DNA of 64,000 bases from RGIG3178 sp964533965 (GTDB lineage: Bacteria > Bacillota > Clostridia > Christensenellales > QAND01), in contig CAZHNN010000003.1 in the NCBI GenBank assembly GCA_964533965.1, forward strand, positions 68,474 through 132,473. The letters are read 5' to 3'. Both the position numbers and the translations under genes were made by a program. Shown piece by piece: positions 44,448 through 53,303 of this stretch. The notes beneath the pieces were generated by a model. That model had not been told where the DNA came from and searched no databases. It was given only the letters and a program-made list of their open reading frames with translations. Every line of letters starts with the position of its first letter. Position 1 is the first letter of the stretch.

Positions 44448-45271
44448 TGCCATTCCTCGAGTATGTTCAAAAGCGTGTTCTTCAGCACAAACAATCTGTA
44501 CTTGCTGCTTCCCTGATAATCCGTCATCGGCTTCTGCGGCATAGCGGCCAATGCGCTTTCCACGCGCCGTTCCCTGTCCACATACGTTCGGTTCAGCCTG
44601 TCTTCCATGCTGCGGCTTCGAAAGGGATAATCCAATAGACCCGAAAACGCGAACCGCACCTTGCCGTTGTCGTTGATCGCGCTCACATCCACCAAAGGAT
44701 AATCGATTCGTTCGTTTGCCGTCTTCTTGACATGCGTGTACGGAAGCTGCAAAAACCACTTGTTAACGCGCACCTGCAGCACCATTTCGCCGCGCTTTAG
44801 CAGCATCCTCCTGTCAAACACGCCGTGGATCGAAACGCTGCGCACCCCGAAAGGCCCGAAGATCGTTACAATCGCATCGCTCAACAACAGCGGCAGCGAC
44901 GTCTCACGGTAGCTGATGGTCCCGCACAGGTTCCCCCCTAGCGTGATGCGGTTTTGGTTTGTGTGGTCGGCAATGCGCCCCGCAACCGTCCCCAACAGCG
45001 GAAACAGCTTGCTGTCCGTAAGTTCGCGTAGCGTCACGCACCCACCCAGCACCAGTTCGTTCCCTTGTATCTGCATCGCATGCGCTTCCGCGATGCCCTT
45101 GATGTCGATCACGGCCCCGGGCTTGATACTCTCGGATCGGCACATCGTGATGATCTCACTGCCACCGGCGTAATACACGGGCTCAATCCCCTTTGCGCTG
45201 TATTCTTTAAAAAGCTGAACGGCTTCTTCCTTCGAATCCGGGTTTGCGTAGAGGAAGTCAAACGGTATCAT
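44444..45271 (-). CDS. Xanthine dehydrogenase-family FAD-binding subunit
   Basis: 275 residues of the CoxM/XdhB type. FAD-binding segments are VYYAGGSEIITMCRSE (about 32-47), LGGCVTLRELTDS and NRITLGGNLCGTISYRETSLPLL (AGNL-like loop). The C-terminal domain is VESALAAMPQKPMTDYQG-rich. It passes electrons to an unknown acceptor. The ATGA overlap with the molybdopterin gene (45268-45271) and with the FeS gene shows one coupled three-gene unit. Confidence 0.92.
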   Translation of the reverse strand: MIPFDFLYANPDSKEEAVQLFKEYSAKGIEPVYYAGGSEIITMCRSESIKPGAVIDIKGIAEAHAMQIQGNELVLGGCVTLRELTDSKLFPLLGTVAGRIADHTNQNRITLGGNLCGTISYRETSLPLLLSDAIVTIFGPFGVRSVSIHGVFDRRMLLKRGEMVLQVRVNKWFLQLPYTHVKKTANERIDYPLVDVSAINDNGKVRFAFSGLLDYPFRSRSMEDRLNRTYVDRERRVESALAAMPQKPMTDYQGSSKYRLFVLKNTLLNILEEWQ

Positions 45272-47592
45272 ATCTTCCCTCCCGCGGTATTCCAGATGAG
45301 TTCAGGCATCAGCGGCAGCGAATTAAGGTCCTGCCCCAACGCCGTTGAAAGCGCATTTCCCAGCGCCGCCGGCATCCCGATGATGCCGTGTTCCGCAAAA
45401 CTGCGCGTGCCAAACGGTGCATCCGCCTGCGGTGTGGCGCAAAGATCCACTCTGTAATCCGGTTCCTGTCCTATATGCATCAGCTTGTATGTCCGCAAGT
45501 TCGGCGTAGAAAGTCTTCCGGAAGGTTCATAGGCAAACTTCTCCCGGCTTGCCATGCTCAGCCCCATCGCCATCCCGCCCGCAATCATGCTAACGGATCC
45601 CTTTGGGTCCAAAATACATCCCGTGTCCATCACTGTGCTCGCATTCAAAATGCGGTAGGTATAATCGACGGTATCCAGCTCCACCTCAACCGCCTGTGCG
45701 CCTACCGTCCATGCCGGCCCCGCCTTCCCTTTTCCCGTTTGAGGATCTAGCGGTATCAAGCCCTTTAGCATGTAGCCGCCGCGGCCCAAAACAGGTGCGC
45801 CTACCGACCCGCCGTCCGGCGCCTTATATCCCTCCACGAGCTTGCTAAAATGGATAGCATTGTTCTTATCGCTGATCTGAAACGCCTGAAGGTTCTCGAT
45901 ATCGATATCCTCCGCCGGGCAATTCAATGCAACCGACGCCATCTGTTTGATCTGATCTATCGCGTCATCCGCCGCACGCATCAGCGCATTCCCGGCCAAA
46001 AACCCGCTCAGGCTTGCGACCGTCTTCCAGTGCTTGGGCTGCATGCGCGTATCGATGTTGAAATTCACATGCACCAAATCGATGCCTATGCGAAATTTTG
46101 TAGCCAGCATAGATGCCAGCCTTGTCTGGGCACCGTTGCCCATCTCGACAACGCCGATATTCATGTTGATACTGCCGTCGTTCGCAAACGTGATAAACGC
46201 TCCCGATGGCGCATTGGTCGGCGGGTTTGCCGATTTCCACAACAGCGCCAGCCCCTTGGCACGCACCGTCCGCTCGTTTACCTGTATCCGCTCGCCCTCG
46301 TCCCAATTGCACAGAGGCCTCAACCTGTCCATGCACACCGTCACATCTCCCACGTTGCTCAAGGTTGCCTCGACCTGCGTTGGCGTCAGGTTCCCGGGCC
46401 GTATCGCATTCTTGTACCGAATTTCCCACGGGTTGATGCCAAGCCGGTTTGCGAGCATATCCAGTGCGCGCTCAATGCAAAACGTATAGCTTTCGTGCGA
46501 AAACCCGCGGTAGCTCGTCGCATATGTGCGGTTGGTATACACGCAAAAGCTATCCGTCCAAAGGTTGTCTATTCTATAAGGCCCCGTGCAGTCCACGGCC
46601 ATCGATTTGCTCATGTATGGCGCGCTGTCACTGTAAGCCCCGCAGTCGAGCACATAGGTGATCTCCGCCGCCTGTATGAACCCGTCCTTATTCGCGCCTA
46701 ATTTTACATCCGCCTCCAACCCCATCCGGGACGGCGCACTCTGCATATCCTGTTCGCGTGTGAGCACGATGCGAACAGGGCGGCCACCTACGGCTTTGGA
46801 CGCCATATACGCCAGATGCTCGAGCATCACGGACGCTTTGCCGCCGTAACTTCCGCCGACAAACGGCACATGTACGCGTACCTGGCCTGTGGGCAGCGAA
46901 AAGTACTTCGCAACCATCTCCTGCGCTGCAAACGGCGATTGGGAGGCGGTCGTGATGTTGGTCTCACAGTCCGGTGAAATGCTGCAATGCGCAGTTCGCG
47001 TCTCCATCGCCAAATGCCCCGACGGCGGCAGCGAAAAATGCTGCTCTACCACCATGTCGCATTCCTTCAGCGTCTTTTTCGCGTCGCCCTTGCGGATATG
47101 ATATTCGCTGGCAATGTTGGAATCTGCCTTGGGATACACATCCTCGACCTTGCGCTGATAGGTTGCGAGATTTTCATGCAGGATCGCCGCGCCCTTCTGC
47201 ATTGCCTGTAAGGCGTTGGACAAGGGCTGCATCGGCGCATATTCCACCTTGATCACCGACAGTGCCGCAGCAGCGCAAGCCTCATCCACCGCCACGATAA
47301 GCACCACGGGCTCTCCCGCATACCGCACCGTATCAACAGCCAAAGGCGGACGGTCTGCGATCAATATGCCTTCCAAATCCGGATACTCCCTGCCCGTAAC
47401 GATGGCTTTTACACCCGGCATTTTCAGCGCCTGTTTTGTGTCTATCAAAACGATGCGCGCATAGGCGTGAGGGCTGGTCAATATCCTGACCGTAAGCTGG
47501 TCGGGCGCAGACAGATCGTCGCAGTATTTCGCCCTGCCCGTGACCTTGTCCCAAGCTTCCCGCCTTCTGACATTGTTTGGTTCCGTCTGCAC
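45268..47592 (-). CDS. Xanthine dehydrogenase-family molybdopterin-binding subunit
   Basis: 774 residues from a GTG start behind AAGGAG. The N-terminal domain (WDKVTGRAKYCDDLSAPDQ, about 14-32) precedes the large Mo-cofactor domain with PFVGGSYGGKAS (about 242-253), YRGFSHESYTFCIERALD, and the C-terminal FGTRSFAEHGIIGMPAA with the conserved active-site Glu. The family hydroxylates heterocycles or aldehydes with water as oxygen donor. It is the first of three genes in Mo-FAD-FeS order and is read divergently from the YIEGIA gene. The substrate is unknown. Confidence 0.92.
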   Translation of the reverse strand: MQTEPNNVRRREAWDKVTGRAKYCDDLSAPDQLTVRILTSPHAYARIVLIDTKQALKMPGVKAIVTGREYPDLEGILIADRPPLAVDTVRYAGEPVVLIVAVDEACAAAALSVIKVEYAPMQPLSNALQAMQKGAAILHENLATYQRKVEDVYPKADSNIASEYHIRKGDAKKTLKECDMVVEQHFSLPPSGHLAMETRTAHCSISPDCETNITTASQSPFAAQEMVAKYFSLPTGQVRVHVPFVGGSYGGKASVMLEHLAYMASKAVGGRPVRIVLTREQDMQSAPSRMGLEADVKLGANKDGFIQAAEITYVLDCGAYSDSAPYMSKSMAVDCTGPYRIDNLWTDSFCVYTNRTYATSYRGFSHESYTFCIERALDMLANRLGINPWEIRYKNAIRPGNLTPTQVEATLSNVGDVTVCMDRLRPLCNWDEGERIQVNERTVRAKGLALLWKSANPPTNAPSGAFITFANDGSINMNIGVVEMGNGAQTRLASMLATKFRIGIDLVHVNFNIDTRMQPKHWKTVASLSGFLAGNALMRAADDAIDQIKQMASVALNCPAEDIDIENLQAFQISDKNNAIHFSKLVEGYKAPDGGSVGAPVLGRGGYMLKGLIPLDPQTGKGKAGPAWTVGAQAVEVELDTVDYTYRILNASTVMDTGCILDPKGSVSMIAGGMAMGLSMASREKFAYEPSGRLSTPNLRTYKLMHIGQEPDYRVDLCATPQADAPFGTRSFAEHGIIGMPAALGNALSTALGQDLNSLPLMPELIWNTAGGKI

Positions 47593-47708
47593 TGCGCCGG
47601 CTCCTTCTTTGATTTACCATAGTTTTTCCAAATCGCTTTCCAATCTATACGAGCCGAAGAATACTTTTTACCGTCATGCGCAGTCTAAACGCTGGGTGAT
47701 ATGTAAAA

Positions 47709-48602
47709 GTGCTCAGCGGATTTGAAGTTTGGGAAATTGCGATTGGTACGACCATGGGGCTCTTGGCGCGTCTGCTCGCCTTGCGGGTGGATATCCGTCA
47801 GGTACCGTCCTATCCAAGCGCGTTTTTCAGCACCATTGTGCTCGGCTTCATCGCGTCGGCGCTCGGATCCGTTGCAATCCCCGCGCTGTTGACCAAGGAC
47901 TATACCGCCATTACCTTCCTGTCCCTGGCCATCCAGCAATTCCGTGAAGTGCGAAAATTGGAAATAGAGAGTTACACGCAACTTGAGGATACCGAATATG
48001 TCCGGCGCGGCAAGGCATACATCGACGGCATTGCCAAAACGTTTGAATCACGCAACTATTTCTGCGTTATTACATCCATCGTTACAGTGCTCTCCATGCA
48101 TCTGTTCAACTTTATGCCGTTTATCGCAAATGTCGCATGCAGCGCCGCCGTTGGCCTTATTGCATTTTCAATTTGCCACCGGTTCTCAAAGGGCAAGAAT
48201 GTAGGCGACATATGTACCGTCAACGAGGGCAGCATCGAGGTAAGGGGATCGGAACTATATGTGGACGGTTTTTTTGTAACAAGCTATTTGGGCACCGAAA
48301 AGAGCCGAAATCTGCTCCGGCAAGACGGCATCGCAGTCGTGCTGACCCCCAAAGCACCCGAGAACCGCATCACGCTGGAAAACCCTGGGCAGCAGCAGGC
48401 CATCCTGTTCGAAGCGGTACGCTCGTTGGGTCTACGGCGATACCAGTTCATGCGCCGTAACCTCAGGACAGGCCAGATTGTCATCGCGTTCGTTCCCATC
48501 ATGCACGATCTGGATATGCTCATCCGCTCCATCCACAGCACGCCGATTCTGGAAAGCAGCCGGAAGCTCAGGCGCATCATGACGATGTCCGCAAGAGGAT
48601 AA
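47709..48602 (+). CDS. YIEGIA family membrane protein
   Basis: 297 residues from a GTG start. Two hydrophobic segments near the start (about 8-26, 38-60) and two more at about 115-150 anchor it; the signature AYIDGIAKTFESRNYF (about 103-118) is the variant of YIEGIA that names the family. A soluble C-terminal domain (about 175-290) follows. The family occurs in endospore-forming Firmicutes. It is followed one base later by the small capping-subunit gene, as expected for the pair. Confidence 0.8.
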   Translation: MLSGFEVWEIAIGTTMGLLARLLALRVDIRQVPSYPSAFFSTIVLGFIASALGSVAIPALLTKDYTAITFLSLAIQQFREVRKLEIESYTQLEDTEYVRRGKAYIDGIAKTFESRNYFCVITSIVTVLSMHLFNFMPFIANVACSAAVGLIAFSICHRFSKGKNVGDICTVNEGSIEVRGSELYVDGFFVTSYLGTEKSRNLLRQDGIAVVLTPKAPENRITLENPGQQQAILFEAVRSLGLRRYQFMRRNLRTGQIVIAFVPIMHDLDMLIRSIHSTPILESSRKLRRIMTMSARG

Positions 48603-48603
48603 C

Positions 48604-48789
48604 ATGAAAAAAACCATCATCGTCTACTTAACCGACAACAAAGAGCGCGTCATCGGCGGCGACCCGCTGACGCTCTATATTCCAGACCCAAACGAACGGC
48701 AGAACACGGTCTGGGAATTAAGCCGTGCGCTTCGCGCCGACGCAATGCAATTGAAAAACGGCGACTATTTGATCATCACAAACGAATAG
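48604..48789 (+). CDS. Capping complex subunit for YIEGIA
   Basis: 61 residues, a single small alpha/beta protein (KKTIIVYLTDNKERVIGGDP to LKNGDYLIITNE). AGAGGAT lies before the ATG, and it starts one base after the YIEGIA gene ends. The name follows the established pairing of this small protein with YIEGIA; the activity of the complex is not known to me. Confidence 0.75.
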   Translation: MKKTIIVYLTDNKERVIGGDPLTLYIPDPNERQNTVWELSRALRADAMQLKNGDYLIITNE

Positions 48790-48795
48790 GTAAAA

Positions 48796-48820
48796 AAAGC
48801 CCCGCTTTTGCGGAGCCAAA
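48796..48820. terminator. Terminator between convergent genes
   Basis: GGCTCCGC-AAAA-GCGGGGC followed by T7 on the minus strand ends the beta-propeller lipoprotein transcript; the hairpin may also serve the plus strand. Confidence 0.75.
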
Positions 48821-48852
48821 TTTATGACAAGTTTTCATGTACAATATAAGCG

Positions 48853-50277
48853 TTAGCCTATCAGAAGTCTGTCGTCTGTTGTAGGCACCACAACATCCAG
48901 CCACCTCTCGTGCTTGTACTGGTTGATGGTCCGCATCCAGACAATGTTCAGCTCACGATCGTAGTGAACGACAACTGCTTCCGTATCTGCCCAGATGGAC
49001 GAAATGTACGGCGGCTGCGGGAGTTGCCGTACCGCCTGCCTTAGCACCGCCGTAAACCCTCCGTCGTCTGTGGGAACGATCTGCTCAACGAACCCATACA
49101 ACGGTTCCAGCATTACCTGGAGCTTTCCATCCGGCGAAAATACGGCAAATCGGGAAGTAACCGGACCGCTTTGCCAGTGTTGAATCCCGGCGATATACCG
49201 CCCGTCGGCAAGCTTCGTTGCCTGGCTTATGCCGTCTTCCTCAACCGTATACGTCCAATCCATGACTCCCTTAGCGTCAAAATGAAACAGCACCGGAACC
49301 GATAGTTTCATGGAGGAGCCTTCCACCGTCTTTTTGACAGCCCCTCTTACCAAGGCTCCGGCTATGCTGTCGGCTGCCAGAACTTCCGAAAAATCTTCAT
49401 TCAAAGTCATCCTCTTGGACCACTGTAAATTCAAATGTTCGTCAAAGCTCATGATTTTCGATACGATTTCAGAAGCTGTGTCCTGTGCCGGATCGGCATA
49501 ACACCGGCAAACCAGCACAAGCCCAGAATCGCTTTGCCGCGAGGCGCTCAGAATCAAGGCGTCCGTGCCCGCCCCCTCGTATTCCTTGATTTTTCCGTCC
49601 TTTTCAAAGCGCAACACGCTTACAGAGAACTTGTTCTCTCTTTCCACTATCCCCGCTGCCAGCAGGGCGCCACCGGGCGCGGCAAAAATCTGGTCGAGAG
49701 CGCCCGCGGTGATTCCGTCTTTTGTCTTGAACAAGAGCTTCCCGTCCGAAGAAAAGCGCCAGAGCATATCTGCGGCAATCGACATGCCTTTTTGAACGTT
49801 TACGCGCAGTGATACCGCAAACCCACCGTCCTCCGTTATACAACAGGAAACAAGATAACCCTTGAAGAGCATTTCATTGTATTGCTTATCCCACAGCACG
49901 CTTCCGTCCGTAGCAAAACGGATCACCCGCAATGCGGCATCCGGATCTCCGTTTGTCACCTCCCCCACAGTCACCTGGAGGATCGCAATCGCGCCGCCGT
50001 CGGGCGTAGGTTTTACGAAATAACTGGCTTTAGGCAAAGTGATCCTTGCCATCGGTACCATATCTGCATGAACGGTCTTGTTCCTGACGTATCTGCCCGC
50101 GTATGAATCCGGTCCCGAAAAATTACCCGGCTGTATATAGTCCGAAGGTGCCGGCGTAGGTGAAAAATCGGGCGGGTCAAAGGCGTCGACAGGCCCTCTG
50201 TCAGTGCTTTTCGCAGAGCACGCCATAACGAACAGCAGGATACAAAGGGCAACCGTTATCCAAACACGCCGTTTCAA
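48853..50277 (-). CDS. Predicted lipoprotein with beta-propeller repeats
   Basis: 474 residues from a TTG start behind GGGTGG. A signal peptide with lipobox MACS (Cys about 20) is followed by a Pro/Asp-rich linker (to about 50), then about seven repeats containing F(A)TDGSVLWDKQY- or FSSDGKLLF-like strands, as in PQQ-type or WD-like beta-propellers. It should be an extracellular lipid-anchored sensor or binding protein. No catalytic residue is recognised. It lies in the mosaic region but shows no phage character. Confidence 0.75.
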   Translation of the reverse strand: MKRRVWITVALCILLFVMACSAKSTDRGPVDAFDPPDFSPTPAPSDYIQPGNFSGPDSYAGRYVRNKTVHADMVPMARITLPKASYFVKPTPDGGAIAILQVTVGEVTNGDPDAALRVIRFATDGSVLWDKQYNEMLFKGYLVSCCITEDGGFAVSLRVNVQKGMSIAADMLWRFSSDGKLLFKTKDGITAGALDQIFAAPGGALLAAGIVERENKFSVSVLRFEKDGKIKEYEGAGTDALILSASRQSDSGLVLVCRCYADPAQDTASEIVSKIMSFDEHLNLQWSKRMTLNEDFSEVLAADSIAGALVRGAVKKTVEGSSMKLSVPVLFHFDAKGVMDWTYTVEEDGISQATKLADGRYIAGIQHWQSGPVTSRFAVFSPDGKLQVMLEPLYGFVEQIVPTDDGGFTAVLRQAVRQLPQPPYISSIWADTEAVVVHYDRELNIVWMRTINQYKHERWLDVVVPTTDDRLLIG

Positions 50278-50397
50278 GCCGCCACCCGCTTTCTTGGTTT
50301 GTTTCGTTTGTTTATTTGATTTTACGGTACCATCAAACGCTCTATGAAATCAATGACTGTTTCGTAAAAAAACGGGTGGGGGGGTCTAAACCAAAAA

Positions 50398-50422
50398 GAA
50401 GCCCCGCTTCCGCAGGGCTCCC
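50398..50422 (-). terminator. Terminator downstream of the broken small gene
   Basis: AGCCCTGC-GGAA-GCGGGGCT on the minus strand, then a T-rich stretch, follows the 50432 stop. A short repeat-like GTGGGGGGGTCTAAAC lies next to it. Confidence 0.7.
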
Positions 50423-50431
50423 GTACAAAAA

Positions 50432-50602
50432 CTATTTTTTCTCCTTCGGCTCCACGATCTCAAAGATGTCCGGCGGATATGGGCATTGTTCACCGGATTC
50501 ATCCACAACGCGGTACCATCCGCGCTCCACGGCTATCACTTCTTATACCTTGCCGTTCTTAAGCGCCTCGGGGTCGCTCTCCCCATTGTATCTCACCTTC
50601 AT
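50432..50602 (-). pseudogene. Broken small conserved protein gene (in-frame TAA at codon 20)
   Basis: Reading through the stop at 50543-50545 gives 56 residues: MKVRYNGESDPEALKNGKV, stop, EVIAVERGWYRVVDESGE, then PYPPDIFEIVEP. This matches the pattern of short Clostridial proteins in which Tyr (GKxYEV) follows the first part; TAT or TAC to TAA is one base. The gene ends next to its terminator, so it was probably active until recently. It is too interrupted for a standard frame search. Confidence 0.6.
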
Positions 50603-51047
50603 CGTATTGCCCCATTTCTGCTTCTGCCTTTATTTTACCCGATATTGAAAATCAATCAAGCCACACCCTTCCTGCCTGGAGTATTTTTATTCCCGCCTGC
50701 CCCGGAGCAATACAAAAGCGTCGAAGCAATCCGCTTCGAGCTGTAAAATGATCGGAAATCGGATTCAAAATAATCGGAAAACAAATGGGATGACCCCTTT
50801 TCAGAACCCAAATCACAGGGCGGGCGGGAAAACATGGTTATGCGAATATGATCTTGTATTCTTTTGTGTCTACGGAACTTTCTCCCCAAAATGCCTCATC
50901 CATGAATGAGGATACAAAAAAATCAGGGGGGTCTAGTGGAGACAGATGTCCCCATAAATCCAAAATTGGGTGGCGGATGGGTTCAGATAGCGAATCCTTC
51001 CCATCCACAAACGCCCTTTTTACCAACACATCATTGAAGCCTTGCCT
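50603..51047. other. Gap with degenerate repeat copy, no gene seen
   Basis: No supported coding frame. 50915-50992 holds a degenerate copy of the repeat (GGGGGGTCTAGTGGAGACAG, then TGGGTGGCGGATGGGTTCAGAT). Confidence 0.5.
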
Positions 51048-51566
51048 TTAGCCTTCCTCTTCCAAAAGCATCCGTATCTCCTCGGTGCTAAGATGGCTCA
51101 AATCAGGGATCCGCTCTGAATTCTCCTGCGTCTGCTTGTCACAGAGCGCCATCAACGCGTAGGTCAGCTCCTTCATCTCCGGGCGTGCCATCTTTACAAG
51201 CGCTTTTGCCGGCTCTAAACGCTCCTTCTGCGGCGTATCCTCATCCTCTGTCACGGCTTCCAGCAGCTTTTCCAGTGCATTCTGAGAGTTGATCGCAGTC
51301 TGGATTTTCCGCCAGAGCAGCTGCAGCATCGCACTTCGAACAACGCCGAAGCCCTCTTTCTCATCCGCCGGCATATTGCAATCTGTACAGGTATCCGCTT
51401 TCTTTCCGCCGACCATATTGGCATCCCCAAACTCGCTCACCCATCGGCGCAGCGTGCTTCTGGCGATGCCGGTCAGCTCACAGACCGCCTTAAAGCTCCT
51501 CAGCCTGTGATATAGCTCGATCGCCTTTGCTTTTTCTTTATTTCCATACTTCGGCTTGTTCTCCAT
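51048..51566 (-). CDS. Phage terminase small subunit-like HTH protein
   Basis: 172 residues starting MENKPKYGNKEKAKAIEL. The N-terminal helix-turn-helix (FKAVCELTGIARSTLRRWVSE, about 22-42) matches DNA-recognition domains of small terminases and transposase-like regulators. A small Cys motif (CTDCNMPADE) and a helical C-terminal oligomerisation region follow. The ATG at 51566 is preferred because GGAGGAGGG lies six bases upstream; the ATG at 51572 abuts it. The large subunit gene is 8.5 kb away, which is unusual. The assignment is moderate, from size and HTH. Confidence 0.6.
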   Translation of the reverse strand: MENKPKYGNKEKAKAIELYHRLRSFKAVCELTGIARSTLRRWVSEFGDANMVGGKKADTCTDCNMPADEKEGFGVVRSAMLQLLWRKIQTAINSQNALEKLLEAVTEDEDTPQKERLEPAKALVKMARPEMKELTYALMALCDKQTQENSERIPDLSHLSTEEIRMLLEEEG

Positions 51567-51739
51567 CTCCATCCCTCCTCCGCAAGTTTTCTTAGAATTT
51601 GGAGCTTGACCTTCACCACACACTCGTCTTAAAGGCGGCGTTTCCAGGCCTTCCCCTTGAAGGGAAGGTAGAGCGGTAATCCGCGCCGGATGAGGTGCTT
51701 GGTCCATTGAAATTCCCCATATTCATCTTCATATCCCAA

Positions 51740-52160
51740 GCAGCCTGGGGTTAAGGGGGCGGCCCCCCTTACGGGGCCTGGGGCGGAGCCCCTATCCTTA
51801 TCGGGCGGTGGGTGGGTTTAGATCGTTCCTCTGCCTCAGTTTGTCCCTCTCCATGTATCCGTCAGCCCTGCAATTCCTGGGGTCAAGGGGGCTTGCCCCC
51901 TTACGGAGCCCCTATCCTTATCGGGGGGTGGGTGGGTTAAGATTAATTTTGACCTCTCTGAAAGACATGGGCTTGACCTTCGCTGCCGCTCGTATTCGTA
52001 GACCTCTCAGTTCGCTTATGGACTCACACTTCACTTCGTTCGTATTCGTCTCATGCTCACTGAGCTTCGCCTCGCTTCATCCTCCACCGGAGGCGCTTTG
52101 GGGATAATTCCACAGGTAGCGCTCGTTTCCGGTTCTCATGCTCACTGAGCTTCGCTTCAC
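51740..52160. repeat. Modular GC-rich repeat block G
   Basis: Upstream of the small terminase gene: a GGGGCGGAGCCCC unit ending GGCGGTGGGTGGGTTTAGATC (51745-51822), a second copy at 51878-51945, the 145 bp unit 51951-52095 (five mismatches to 29838-29982 by eye) and a GGTAGCGCTCGTTTCCGGTTCTC unit. No coding frame here is supported. Confidence 0.75.
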
Positions 52161-52261
52161 TTCTAAAAAATTCGCACATATTCCCCACCCCTTGCGCGGC
52201 TCATCGCCTGTGCTGCGCGTTCCCTGCACCCGCCACAATCAATCGTTACCGCGGTGCTCCA

Positions 52262-52392
52262 AATGAAAAAGCCGCATCTCTGCGGCTTCCGTATCGTTAT
52301 TTACTCAAACAAAAAGACCGCTTATCAGCGGCCTCTTCTTCATCTCTTTTGACACTGCCAGTATAGCATGGCAAAACCGTATTTTTCGTCCA
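52262..52392 (-). promoter_or_regulatory. Mini-locus 4: conserved promoter block and two terminators upstream of the small terminase
   Basis: TGGACGAAAAATACG (52378-52392, minus strand) is 12 bp before TATACT (52360-52365). A first terminator (GGCCGC/GCGGTC plus T5, 52315-52333) ends a transcript of about 46 nt; a second (GCCGCA/TGCGGC plus T5, 52269-52288) follows. The repeat block then leads to the small terminase gene. Confidence 0.6.
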
Positions 52393-52504
52393 ATTTTCTT
52401 TTCTAGTCCACTTAAATTGGCGTTACTGCCATGCCATGCGGTTTGTTATTGGTTGCGCGCACACTTGTATATAGATCCCATTCCTTCGGCCCTTTGAATA
52501 TAAA

Positions 52505-52537
52505 AAAGCCCACGGGTTCCAATCCCATGGGCTTTCT
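52505..52537 (-). terminator. Terminator of the folT/CofE-like operon
   Basis: AGCCCATGGG and CCCGTGGGCT pair around ATTGGAA, followed by T6 on the minus strand. Confidence 0.8.
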
Positions 52538-52543
52538 CACAAC

Positions 52544-53287
52544 TCAATCGTTGTCCCTCTTTTTCCATCTCACCGCGCACAGCAGCTGCCCGAACAGATC
52601 CTCTTCCAAGCCTATCTTCATCGCCTTCAGTTCCTCCTGCGATGGTTCTCTGTCCGCGAACCGCACAAACGGCAGCTCCTGCGCAATCGACAATGGTGTG
52701 CACTCGTCAGCTTCCCCCATGCACAGCACGCATGCTGCGGCAAGGGAATCCGCCACATTCACGCGCGTCATGCGAAGTTCCCGCCCGAACAAATCCTTCT
52801 GCCCCACCTTGTCATTTACGGCTTCAAACCCGCAATGTGCGATGCAAACGCCCGAGACGCCCCATTTTAAAGGGGTCGCCGTGCTGTCCGTAATGATGAC
52901 GCCAACTTCCTTCACCCCGTAGCGCTCCCGGATATATCGCCAGATGCGCTCCGCCGATGCCTGCGGATCCTGTGGCCATAGCACGAGGTAACCGCCTGCG
53001 TTGGATTCATCCACGCCCGAATTCGGCGTGAGCACATTGCCCTTGATGGTCAGATACACGTCATAAGTGCCGCTTTTCTCAAGGTACCGATCCGCTTCGC
53101 GTTCGATGATATCGTCCCGGTCAAACTCCAACGGGCTCAACACATTCCCCTCGCATAGCGACACCACCTTGGAGGTGATTGCCACCACGCTCTTTTCCGG
53201 CACTTCCTTCAATGCCGATGCCAAAAAATCGGTCAGACCGATGGAAAACGCTTCCACTCTTTTCGTCTTAATGGGCGTTATTTTCAT
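52544..53287 (-). CDS. CofE-like gamma-glutamyl ligase (F420-0:glutamate ligase family)
   Basis: 247 residues. CofE-family features are ITSKVVSLCEGN (about 39-50), GNVLTPNSGVDESNAGGY (about 82-99), IITDSTATPLKWGVSGVCI and FGRELRMTRVNVADSLAAA. CofE adds glutamate to F420-0 in methanogens and Actinobacteria, but no other F420 gene is visible. Here it lies 16 nt after folT under a THF riboswitch, so a role in adding glutamates to folate is more likely; such homologues are often named putative folate gamma-glutamate ligases. The start at 53287 follows GGGAGGA. Confidence 0.8.
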   Translation of the reverse strand: MKITPIKTKRVEAFSIGLTDFLASALKEVPEKSVVAITSKVVSLCEGNVLSPLEFDRDDIIEREADRYLEKSGTYDVYLTIKGNVLTPNSGVDESNAGGYLVLWPQDPQASAERIWRYIRERYGVKEVGVIITDSTATPLKWGVSGVCIAHCGFEAVNDKVGQKDLFGRELRMTRVNVADSLAAACVLCMGEADECTPLSIAQELPFVRFADREPSQEELKAMKIGLEEDLFGQLLCAVRWKKRDND

Positions 53288-53303
53288 GCTTATTCCTCCC
53301 GGC

